The position numbers and the translations under genes were made by a program. From Paenibacillus macerans (GTDB lineage Bacteria > Bacillota > Bacilli > Paenibacillales > Paenibacillaceae), in NCBI RefSeq assembly GCF_900454495.1, contig NZ_UGSI01000001.1, positions 4,032,501-4,096,500 of the forward strand: a stretch of DNA of 64,000 nt, in the 5' to 3' direction. Below, piece by piece: positions 57,470-64,000 of the stretch. The notes below the pieces were generated by a model. It was given only the letters and a program-made list of their open reading frames with translations. It ran no database searches and was not told where the DNA came from. Within the stretch, counting starts at the first letter, position 1. Every line of letters starts with the position of its first letter.

Positions 57470-58603
57470 ATGAAAATTAAAAGGTGGTTTACGTTGTGTT
57501 TGCTTGTCGGGGTGTTGTTCTTTACGAGCGTTCCAAGCACATTTTCAGAGTCGGCATCCGGCTCCGCCGAGAGTTCCGTGCCGAACGTAACGATTGTCGC
57601 AATGGGAGGCACGATTACCAGCACGGCGGTCGGGCGGGAGATGTTTCAATCTTACGGCTCCGAAAGAGTTTCAATTCAAAATATTCTCGACCGTCTTGAG
57701 CCCGAAATTTCCAAGGTTGCGAACGTCCGCATCAAGGAGCTTGATAACATCGGGTCTGCCCAAACGACAACGGAACACCTTTACAATCTAAGCTTGGCTA
57801 TTGACGAGGTGCTGGCTGATCAAAATACCGATGCGGTTGTCGTGACTGCGGGCACCAACATTATGGAGGAGTTGGCTTACTTCGCGGATCTGACCGTACG
57901 CAGCCCCAAGCCCGTTGTATTTACCGGCTCCATGAGACAGTCCAACACCTTCTCTTTTGACGGGGAGGCGAACCTGTTCAACGCGATCCGTTTGGCGGCC
58001 AGCCAAGAGACGACTTGTTACGGTACCGTTCTAATGATGAACGATGAATTTTTCGCCGCCCGTGAAGTCACGAAAACGGACGCCGTCCGTCTGGATACAT
58101 TCGATGGAGGACGTTACGGAGCACTGGGTACCGTTGATGAGGACCGCATCCGCTCCGTCAGAGCACCAGCAAGAGTGATGGAATGCGGCCAGAGCGGCTG
58201 GAAAACACCGTTTGATCTATCCACCATCAAGGCTGAGGATATAGCCAAGGTGGAAATCGTTTACAGCTATACCGAAGCCAGCGGTTTACCGATAAAAGCA
58301 TTGGTAGACGCAGGTGTGGACGGTATCGTCACCGCCGGGCACGGGGCAGGGGGAATTTCGACGGAGCAGCAGGCGGCTCGTGCGGAAGGCGTTGAGAAAG
58401 GCGTTGTTTTTGTTACCACTACCCGTACCGGCTCGGGAGCTGTCTATGACGCGAAAACGCCCGGAATTATCGGTGGAGGCGACCTCTTGCCGCAGAAAGC
58501 GCGCATTCTGCTGCAGCTCGGACTCACTTTCTCCGACAATCCCGAGCAGGTCCGTCAATGGTTTACCACCATGGGATTGCCCGAGTTCAACATGTCCCGT
58601 TAA
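57470..58603 (+). CDS. Secreted asparaginase-like protein with altered active-site motif
   Basis: A 377-residue protein with a signal peptide (about 1-28). The asparaginase/glutaminase fold is clear: MGGTITST (nucleophile candidate T48), NIGSAQTT, a second motif TAGTNIMEELAYFADLTV, and KPVVFTGSMR. In standard enzymes the second motif is HGTDTMEE; here His is Ala and the catalytic-site Asp is N130 next to T129. It may have different kinetics or substrate. GGGAGGC lies before the ATG. It stands alone, convergent with pgmB, and interrupts the sugar cluster. Confidence 0.88.
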   Translation: MKIKRWFTLCLLVGVLFFTSVPSTFSESASGSAESSVPNVTIVAMGGTITSTAVGREMFQSYGSERVSIQNILDRLEPEISKVANVRIKELDNIGSAQTTTEHLYNLSLAIDEVLADQNTDAVVVTAGTNIMEELAYFADLTVRSPKPVVFTGSMRQSNTFSFDGEANLFNAIRLAASQETTCYGTVLMMNDEFFAAREVTKTDAVRLDTFDGGRYGALGTVDEDRIRSVRAPARVMECGQSGWKTPFDLSTIKAEDIAKVEIVYSYTEASGLPIKALVDAGVDGIVTAGHGAGGISTEQQAARAEGVEKGVVFVTTTRTGSGAVYDAKTPGIIGGGDLLPQKARILLQLGLTFSDNPEQVRQWFTTMGLPEFNMSR

Positions 58604-58620
58604 CATAATTAATCGTTGGG

Positions 58621-58660
58621 GCCGTCTCCTATTTGGTTTTCGGACTAAATAGGAGACGGC
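58621..58660. terminator. Hairpin between asparaginase and pgmB genes
   Basis: Perfect 14-bp stem GCCGTCTCCTATTT/AAATAGGAGACGGC with a 12-nt loop. T-tracts are weak on both sides. Confidence 0.65.
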
Positions 58661-58699
58661 TTGCTTGGCCATAAGGCGATGTACCTGGGCGGTTGTCTG

Positions 58700-59335
58700 T
58701 TAAACCACCAGCTCCTGCAATCCGCTGACGACCAGATCGGAGGCGGCGAGGATCGCCAGGCTGCCGATGCCGACGACGCCGCAGCCGGCGGCTTTGCCCG
58801 CCTGCACGCCCGCCGCCGCGTCCTCGAACACGATGCACTCGGCCGGAGGCAGCCCCAGCGCCGCGCTGGCGGCGAGGAACACTTCGGGGTCCGGCTTCGC
58901 CTTGGACACTTTGGTGCCGTCGATCACCGCATCGAACAAATCCGTGATGCCGAGCCGGGACAAAATAAGCCCGGCGTTTTTACTGGCCGAACCCAAAGCG
59001 ATTTTCACGCCTTGGCTGCGCAGTTGCCGCAAATACGCGTCCGCTCCCGGCAATATTTCCGACGGCTCCAGCCTGGAAATGTAGTCGACATACTCCCGGT
59101 TTTTGCTCGCCGCCATTTCCTCGCGTTCTTCCTCCGTGGCCTCTACGCCGCCAATCTCAAGCAGGATGCGCAGCGACTCCATCCGGCTGACGCCTTTTAG
59201 CCGCTCATTATCCGCCTCGGTGAACTCGAAACCAAGCCGGCGCGCCAGCGACCGCCAGGCCAGATAATGGTACTTGGCCGTATCGACGATCACGCCGTCG
59301 AGGTCAAAAATCGCGCCTTTCATCGTTTCCAGCAT
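58700..59335 (-). CDS. pgmB: Beta-phosphoglucomutase
   Basis: A HAD-superfamily enzyme of about 211 residues. It has GAIFDLDGVIVDT (nucleophile and acid Asp pair), the cap with RLKGVSRMESL, ALGSASKN, the Lys in KAKPDPEVFL and CIVFEDAAAGVQAG. It converts beta-glucose 1-phosphate to glucose 6-phosphate. ATG at 59335 is chosen because AAAGGAG lies 8 nt upstream; the frame is open to a TTG at 59356. It is 45 bp downstream of the GH65 gene and takes the product of inverting phosphorolysis of an alpha-glucoside. Confidence 0.95.
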   Translation of the reverse strand: MLETMKGAIFDLDGVIVDTAKYHYLAWRSLARRLGFEFTEADNERLKGVSRMESLRILLEIGGVEATEEEREEMAASKNREYVDYISRLEPSEILPGADAYLRQLRSQGVKIALGSASKNAGLILSRLGITDLFDAVIDGTKVSKAKPDPEVFLAASAALGLPPAECIVFEDAAAGVQAGKAAGCGVVGIGSLAILAASDLVVSGLQELVV

Positions 59336-59380
59336 GTTGTATTCTCCTTTGGTCAATGGTGTGTTCTAGTTCAACTTTGC

Positions 59381-61873
59381 TCAGAACCGCCCGGGGTTCC
59401 CGGCAATCGCGTACGGGATGCAAATCTCCTGTCCCGGAGCGACGGTAAACTCCTGCCCGCCGATAGCAAACAGCAGAGGCTGCGGATTTCCCGCTTCCGC
59501 CGAAATCACGATCGCTTCCCGCTCGACGCGAACCCGATACGATCCTTGGCGAAGGCGGATCGGGAACTTCACGGCCTGCCAGGAGGATGGCAGGGCCGGC
59601 TCCAGCGTCACTTTGCCGCCATCGTACCTAAGCCCCGCAAAGCCCAGCACCGCGGCCATCCAGGCCCCGCCGTTAGCCGCCGGATGCGTGCCGCCGATGT
59701 AAAGGTCGCCGACGTATTGTTTGGAATCCCCGGTCAAGTCGATCGTGGCCGTCCGCATAAAGTATGGGTACGCCCAGTCCGGCGAGCCGATATCCGCCGC
59801 CACCAGCGCGTAGATGCAGGAGCTTAAGCTTGAACCGTGCTCGGTCCGCGGCTCGTAGTACTCCCAGTTGGCTTGTTTGACGTTCTGATCAAAACGCTCT
59901 CTGAACAGATGCAACAGCAGCACGACGTCGGCCTGCTTCAAAATTTGCGTCGTCGTCGCCAGGCCGTTCCCCCCGCCCAGGTACTCGTGGGGATTCAGCA
60001 TCCTCGCCTTCAACTCCGCCAGCGGGACGTTCTCCAACGCGTAATACCGGTCAAACTGCTCGATCAGCCCGCTCGCCGCATCCGGCTCCGGTACATACAG
60101 GCGGTCGCGCATGTCGCGGATGTGCTCCGGACGGATGGCGCTGCCCGCAAGCAACTTCTCATACCGCCGAGGGTCGCGGCTCCGCAGCACCTCTAGCGCT
60201 TCCAGGGCAATGCCGAGGCACTCTTTTACCATCATATTGGTGAAGGCGTTATTGTTCACCCGCTCATGGTATTCATCAGGCCCGGTGACATCGAGAATCT
60301 CATACCGCTGCTTGCCCGGGTTGAAATAACCGTACGAGTAAAAAAAACGCGCGCACTCCCAAACGGCCTCGGCCCCGCCGTCCAGCAAAATGCTTTCATC
60401 GCCGGTAAACATGTAGTACTGCCAGATGCCGTACGCCACGTCCGCGCTGATATGCACCTGCTTGTCGCGGAAATAGGTGCGCATCGGGCGGCCGGTAAAC
60501 ACGTCGTTCACATTGAACAGCGTGCAGGCGTCATCCCCCGTCTCCTGGCTTTCCCAAGCGTAAAACGCACCTTCATAGCCGTATTCCGCCGCTTTGCGCC
60601 GGGCTCCGTCCAGCGTATGCACGCGGTACATCATCAGATTCCGGGCCACCTCCGGCTGGGTGTACAGGAAAAACGGCAGCATAAACATTTCCGTGTCCCA
60701 GAACACCGCTCCTTTATAGACCTGCCCGGATAACCCGCGGGCCGGGATTGACACTTTCTCCGAACGGTCCGGCGCAATGATGTGCAGTTGATACATGCTG
60801 TACCGCAGCGCAAGCTGGGCTTCTTCATCGCCTTCGATGACGATGTCCGTTTCGTCCCATTTGCGCTCCCATCGCTTGGCATGTTCGCCCAGCAGCCGCT
60901 CATAGCCAAGCTCCCGCGCTTCCCGGCTCGACCGGGCCGCCGCCAAATCGATGTCCAAGGCCTCATCCAACCCGGTAAATACGGAGACGTATTTTACCAA
61001 GGTATAGGCCGCTCCGGCCTTGCAAATCAACCGGATTTTCCGGCGGATCGAGGTTTCCCCGCGCAGCAGCTCCTGCTCCCCAAACCCGCATTCCACCGCC
61101 TCCGCCACGGATACCGGGACGTTCAATTCATGCGTCCAGCCAGTGAGCGTCAGCACCTCGCCGGCCTCGTCCACGCCGCTGGCCAACCGCTCCAAATGCG
61201 GGCCGTTGATGTCCCAGACATCCCCGTCAATGCCCGTCAAGATCTCCAGTTCACCTTCCCGGCTGCTCTCCACCGTAAACCGGCCCACGATCAGATGCGG
61301 CCGCGCCGCGCTGCAAAACCGTTCGGACGTAACCGTCACTTGCGCTCCGTCCGCCGTGCGGAATACCGAACGGCGGCGATGGACCGCGTGGCGGAGGTCC
61401 AGCGCCTGCTCGTGCTCGAGCAGCTCAGCGCCGGCGGCAGCCCCGGAGCTCGCCGCAAGCGAATGCTCGCGGCTTTCCCCGCCGCGTTCCCGTCCGCCGC
61501 CAGCCTGCGGCGCTTTTTGCTCCCCGCCTCCGCCGTGTCCGCCGTCCGCTAGGTGCGCCTGCCCGTCGCCCCTGAGGTGCATCTGCCCGCCGCCGCGACC
61601 GGCGGCAGCCCCGGACCCCGCTTCCAGCACGCTGAGCGGCGCCCCGTCAAAATACACCGCCGTCGCCAACCCGTTCGGCGCGTTCACCGGCTCGCGCCAC
61701 TTGTCCCCGACCTTGTCGTACAGTCCGGCGACGATCGTGGCCGTCAGCTCGCTTTTTCCAAACTCCTCCAGCGTTCCCCGGTACCCCAAAACTCCGTTGC
61801 CGATCATAAACTTGTTGCCGTTTACCGTGATCCTTCCCGGGTCAAACCCGCTTTCCCGCACGATCCAGCTCAT
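59381..61873 (-). CDS. GH65 disaccharide phosphorylase with in-frame insertion
   Basis: An 830-residue family 65 enzyme. The N-terminal beta-domain starts GNKFMIGNGVLGYRGTLEE; the alpha/alpha barrel has VFWDTEMFMLPFF, the general acid Glu in DVTGPDEYHERVNNN and the phosphate-site EHGSSLSS. The family splits maltose, trehalose, kojibiose, nigerose or similar with phosphate to beta-glucose 1-phosphate. Residues about 83-138 are Gly/His/Ala-rich, absent from usual members, and flanked by SGAAAG repeats (17-bp direct repeats at DNA level). The start overlaps the upstream GH65 gene (ATGA). Specificity cannot be read. Confidence 0.93.
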   Translation of the reverse strand: MSWIVRESGFDPGRITVNGNKFMIGNGVLGYRGTLEEFGKSELTATIVAGLYDKVGDKWREPVNAPNGLATAVYFDGAPLSVLEAGSGAAAGRGGGQMHLRGDGQAHLADGGHGGGGEQKAPQAGGGRERGGESREHSLAASSGAAAGAELLEHEQALDLRHAVHRRRSVFRTADGAQVTVTSERFCSAARPHLIVGRFTVESSREGELEILTGIDGDVWDINGPHLERLASGVDEAGEVLTLTGWTHELNVPVSVAEAVECGFGEQELLRGETSIRRKIRLICKAGAAYTLVKYVSVFTGLDEALDIDLAAARSSREARELGYERLLGEHAKRWERKWDETDIVIEGDEEAQLALRYSMYQLHIIAPDRSEKVSIPARGLSGQVYKGAVFWDTEMFMLPFFLYTQPEVARNLMMYRVHTLDGARRKAAEYGYEGAFYAWESQETGDDACTLFNVNDVFTGRPMRTYFRDKQVHISADVAYGIWQYYMFTGDESILLDGGAEAVWECARFFYSYGYFNPGKQRYEILDVTGPDEYHERVNNNAFTNMMVKECLGIALEALEVLRSRDPRRYEKLLAGSAIRPEHIRDMRDRLYVPEPDAASGLIEQFDRYYALENVPLAELKARMLNPHEYLGGGNGLATTTQILKQADVVLLLHLFRERFDQNVKQANWEYYEPRTEHGSSLSSCIYALVAADIGSPDWAYPYFMRTATIDLTGDSKQYVGDLYIGGTHPAANGGAWMAAVLGFAGLRYDGGKVTLEPALPSSWQAVKFPIRLRQGSYRVRVEREAIVISAEAGNPQPLLFAIGGQEFTVAPGQEICIPYAIAGNPGRF
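61431..61615. repeat. 17-bp direct repeats flanking 56-codon insertion in GH65 gene
   Basis: CCGGCGGCAGCCCCGGA occurs at 61431-61447 and 61599-61615. The period is 168 bp, exactly 56 codons, so loss of one repeat plus the intervening DNA would keep the frame. The enclosed stretch is very GC-rich and codes for Gly, His, Arg and Ala. Confidence 0.9.
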
Positions 61874-64000
61874 TGAGCTACCGCCTTTCGCAGCGGCACC
61901 CGGATGCCCGCTTCGCCCACGCGGCAGGTCTCCCCGTACACCGTGATTTCCGCTTCTCCGCCGGACACCGCCCGGATCGACACCTGCTCCCGGTCAACCT
62001 CCACGAGCAGCTTCGTGCCGCGATAGGAGACCGGAAAGCGGTAGCTGTTCCAGCGCTGCGGCAAGCTGGGCTGAAACACAAGCGTGTCTCCGTCCGAGCG
62101 CATCCCGCCGAACCCGTACACGATATTCATCCAGGCCGCGGCGATCGACGTCGTATGCAGGCCTTCCCGCGTATTGCGGTTGTAGTTGTCCAAATCGAGC
62201 CGGGTGGCGAATTCGAAAAACTTGTACGCCTCCGCTTCCCGCCCGATTTCCGCGGCCAAAATCGAGTGGATCGACGGCGACAGCGATGACTCGTGGATGC
62301 AGCGCGGCTCGTAGTAATCGTAGTTCGCCCGCTTCTCCTCCGGCGTGAACTCGCCGCTGTACAGGAACATGAACATCAGCACGTCCGGCTGCTTGATCAT
62401 ATCGTACCGGTACAGGCGATCGTACGACCAATGCGAATACAGCGGAAATTCGCTGACTGGAATCGCATGGATATCGAGATGCGGCAGATCGAAAAAGCCG
62501 TCATGCTCCTCGTACACGCCCGTTCGCGCATCCCGCGGGATTTTCATATGCTCCGATTTGTTCCGCCAGTCGGCCTGCTCCGCCTCCGTCAGAGCAAGCC
62601 GTCCCGCCAGGACGTCATAAGCCGCAGGAGCTTCGCTTTGCATGTCGGCGAGCACCTCCAGCGTGTATTCGAACAGCTTTTTGGCCATAAAATTGATATA
62701 GGAGTTGTTATTGACCATCAATTGGAACTCGTCCGGCCCCATCACGCCGAAATATCCGTATAATCCCGACTGCTGTCCCCACTGCCCCCGGGTTGCGTAG
62801 AAACGGCTGATCTGAATCAGCATTTCCGCCCCTTTTTCAAACAAAAACGCCTTATCCCCAGTGATGCTCACATAATGCCGCAGCCCGTAGGCCACCGCCG
62901 TGCCGACATGCAGCTGCAGGTTGGAATGCTGCCACAGGTCGCAGCTTTCCGTGCCGTCGATCGTGGCGATTGGATAAAACGCCCCTTCACAGTCCAGCTC
63001 CCGCGCCCGCTTCAGCGCCTCGGGGAGCGATTTGTAGCGGAATTCGAGCAAGCTTTTGGCCGCCTTCGGGTTGTTGAAAATGTAGAACGGCAAACAATAC
63101 GACTCCGTATCCCAAAAAGCCAGCCCCCGGTACGCCTCGCCGGTCAGCCCCTTCGCGCCGATGTTGAAGCCGGGATTGTCCCCGTGATAGGTCTGGTACA
63201 GCTGAAAAATACAGAAGCGGATGCCCTGCTGGTTCTCCGGGTCCCCTTCGATGGCGATATCCGAATCCGCCCAAACCTGCGACCAGTAGGCCCGCTGCCC
63301 TGCGGCCGCCTCTTCGTAGCCCGCCGGCGTGTGCCGCGCCGCCAACTCCATTCCCCGTTGCCAAACCGTTTCGTCTTGCAGTGAGCGGTCTTTTTCCGCG
63401 TAATTGACGACCTGTTTGTCCAGCACCGTCCGCCCCCCTTGCTCCAGCTTCAGCACCAGGTCCCGGCCGATAAACCGGTCGCCCTCCACGAGCTTGTTCT
63501 CCAGCGCCTCCTGCGCCTCGATGCGGAAAGCGGAAAACAGCCGGTTGCCCGTGTTCTCCGTTTGCCCCAGGATGCCCGCGATCCCACCGCTCGCTTCCCC
63601 TTGCTTGAGCGCCTGCCAGTAGCGGCGTTGCTGATCCTCGTGGATGATGGAAAAATCCAGCCCCGTCCGCACGTTCACCGTACCCGAAAAATTAAGCGGC
63701 TCAAACGTAATCCGCTGGCAGCCGAGATTTGGCACCTTCATGCTGACCAGACGCTCGAAGGTGAGCTTCATGTCTTTTCCGCCGGATAGGTGCCACACCA
63801 GCTCCCGGGTATAGATACCGGTCCTAAAATCCAGCTCCCTGCGAAAACCGCTAAACCGGCTGACCGCCAAATCCAGCGTCTCCCCGTCCAGCGCAATCCG
63901 CGTATACAGCCAATCCACCGCGTTCACCATGAACCGCAGCGATTTGATGATGCCTTTGTAATGGGCCGTCACCGGGCTTTCCTCGAACAGTCCGTTGAAA
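61870..64000 (-). CDS. GH65 family phosphorylase/hydrolase paralogue (5' end off window)
   Basis: A frame open from the right edge to the stop at 61870, at least 709 residues. It starts within the N-terminal beta-domain (FNGLFEESPVTAHYKG). The barrel has LAFWDTESYCLPFY, the candidate general acid in VMGPDEFQLMVNNN and IHESSLSPSIHS as phosphate-site region. It is clearly a paralogue of the next gene but diverged: FQLM replaces YHER. A GTG at 63972 is only an internal codon. It overlaps the downstream GH65 gene by 4 bp, so both are made together and may act on different alpha-glucobioses. Confidence 0.92.
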   Translation of the reverse strand, partial: FNGLFEESPVTAHYKGIIKSLRFMVNAVDWLYTRIALDGETLDLAVSRFSGFRRELDFRTGIYTRELVWHLSGGKDMKLTFERLVSMKVPNLGCQRITFEPLNFSGTVNVRTGLDFSIIHEDQQRRYWQALKQGEASGGIAGILGQTENTGNRLFSAFRIEAQEALENKLVEGDRFIGRDLVLKLEQGGRTVLDKQVVNYAEKDRSLQDETVWQRGMELAARHTPAGYEEAAAGQRAYWSQVWADSDIAIEGDPENQQGIRFCIFQLYQTYHGDNPGFNIGAKGLTGEAYRGLAFWDTESYCLPFYIFNNPKAAKSLLEFRYKSLPEALKRARELDCEGAFYPIATIDGTESCDLWQHSNLQLHVGTAVAYGLRHYVSITGDKAFLFEKGAEMLIQISRFYATRGQWGQQSGLYGYFGVMGPDEFQLMVNNNSYINFMAKKLFEYTLEVLADMQSEAPAAYDVLAGRLALTEAEQADWRNKSEHMKIPRDARTGVYEEHDGFFDLPHLDIHAIPVSEFPLYSHWSYDRLYRYDMIKQPDVLMFMFLYSGEFTPEEKRANYDYYEPRCIHESSLSPSIHSILAAEIGREAEAYKFFEFATRLDLDNYNRNTREGLHTTSIAAAWMNIVYGFGGMRSDGDTLVFQPSLPQRWNSYRFPVSYRGTKLLVEVDREQVSIRAVSGGEAEITVYGETCRVGEAGIRVPLRKAVAQ

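Noticed and set aside
1..64000. CRISPR arrays, tRNA or rRNA genes, prophage or integrase genes
   Set aside because: No regularly spaced identical repeats, tRNA cloverleaf or rRNA sequence was noticed, and no integrase or transposase product was recognised.

Overview
The window looks like a chromosomal segment of a Gram-positive, spore-former-type Bacillota, most likely Paenibacillus or a close relative. This is inferred from gene content and context: S-layer-homology proteins with NEAT domains, class B sortase, YesMN-type two-component systems beside CUT1 sugar transporters, copper-amine-oxidase-type stalk domains, LCP and BASS proteins, Bacillota-style riboswitches and intrinsic terminators, and a moderately GC-rich background. 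No tRNA, rRNA or CRISPR array was seen.

Layout. 1-5.7 kb: a two-component system (response regulator, histidine kinase), followed by a membrane-anchored GH18-like protein cut by the left edge. It is divergent from a three-gene LanFEG/Cpr-type peptide-resistance ABC transporter whose promoter carries 11-bp direct repeats suited to an OmpR-type regulator. 5.7-12.5 kb: a minus-strand exopolysaccharide operon (tandem NodB lipoprotein, nucleotide-sugar dehydrogenase, PilZ-hyaluronan-synthase-like GT2, degenerate NodB protein). Its leader has a c-di-GMP-I riboswitch whose 3' end abuts and overlaps an intrinsic terminator. 13-14.6 kb: a purine permease under a purine riboswitch. 14.8-29.5 kb: a large Isd-type haem acquisition region with two divergent transcription units and two Fur-box-like operators. 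It contains a secreted NEAT haemophore, a NPKTG-anchored NEAT protein, a four-NEAT SLH protein, two haem-type ABC importers, sortase B, an IsdG-type haem oxygenase, and at the operon tail a DUF454 protein with a CydDC-like exporter pair. 29.6-32.4 kb: a TerD-vWA protein and an ECF sigma/anti-sigma pair. 32.5-34.2 kb: an AT-rich, probably acquired islet with a PPP-type phosphatase, a frameshifted small gene and a 22-bp perfect inverted repeat. 34.3-42.2 kb: guaA, a MoxR-DUF58-transglutaminase operon and a polysaccharide deacetylase with a stalk domain. 42.3-49.9 kb: bcp, an LCP ligase, hemL, a BASS transporter and a MetE-like methyltransferase, interspersed with two families of intergenic repeats, one of them MITE-like. 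50-64 kb: a disaccharide system (YesMN regulators, CUT1 transporter, two GH65 phosphorylases, beta-phosphoglucomutase) interrupted by a secreted asparaginase-like gene.

The most interesting signal is the exopolysaccharide operon. A c-di-GMP riboswitch at the RNA level and a PilZ domain fused to the synthase imply control by the same second messenger at two levels. The second is the compact haem system, where import, surface relay, degradation and a possible export function sit together. Other notable observations are a 56-codon in-frame insertion between perfect 17-bp direct repeats in a GH65 gene, and two mobile-looking intergenic repeat families.
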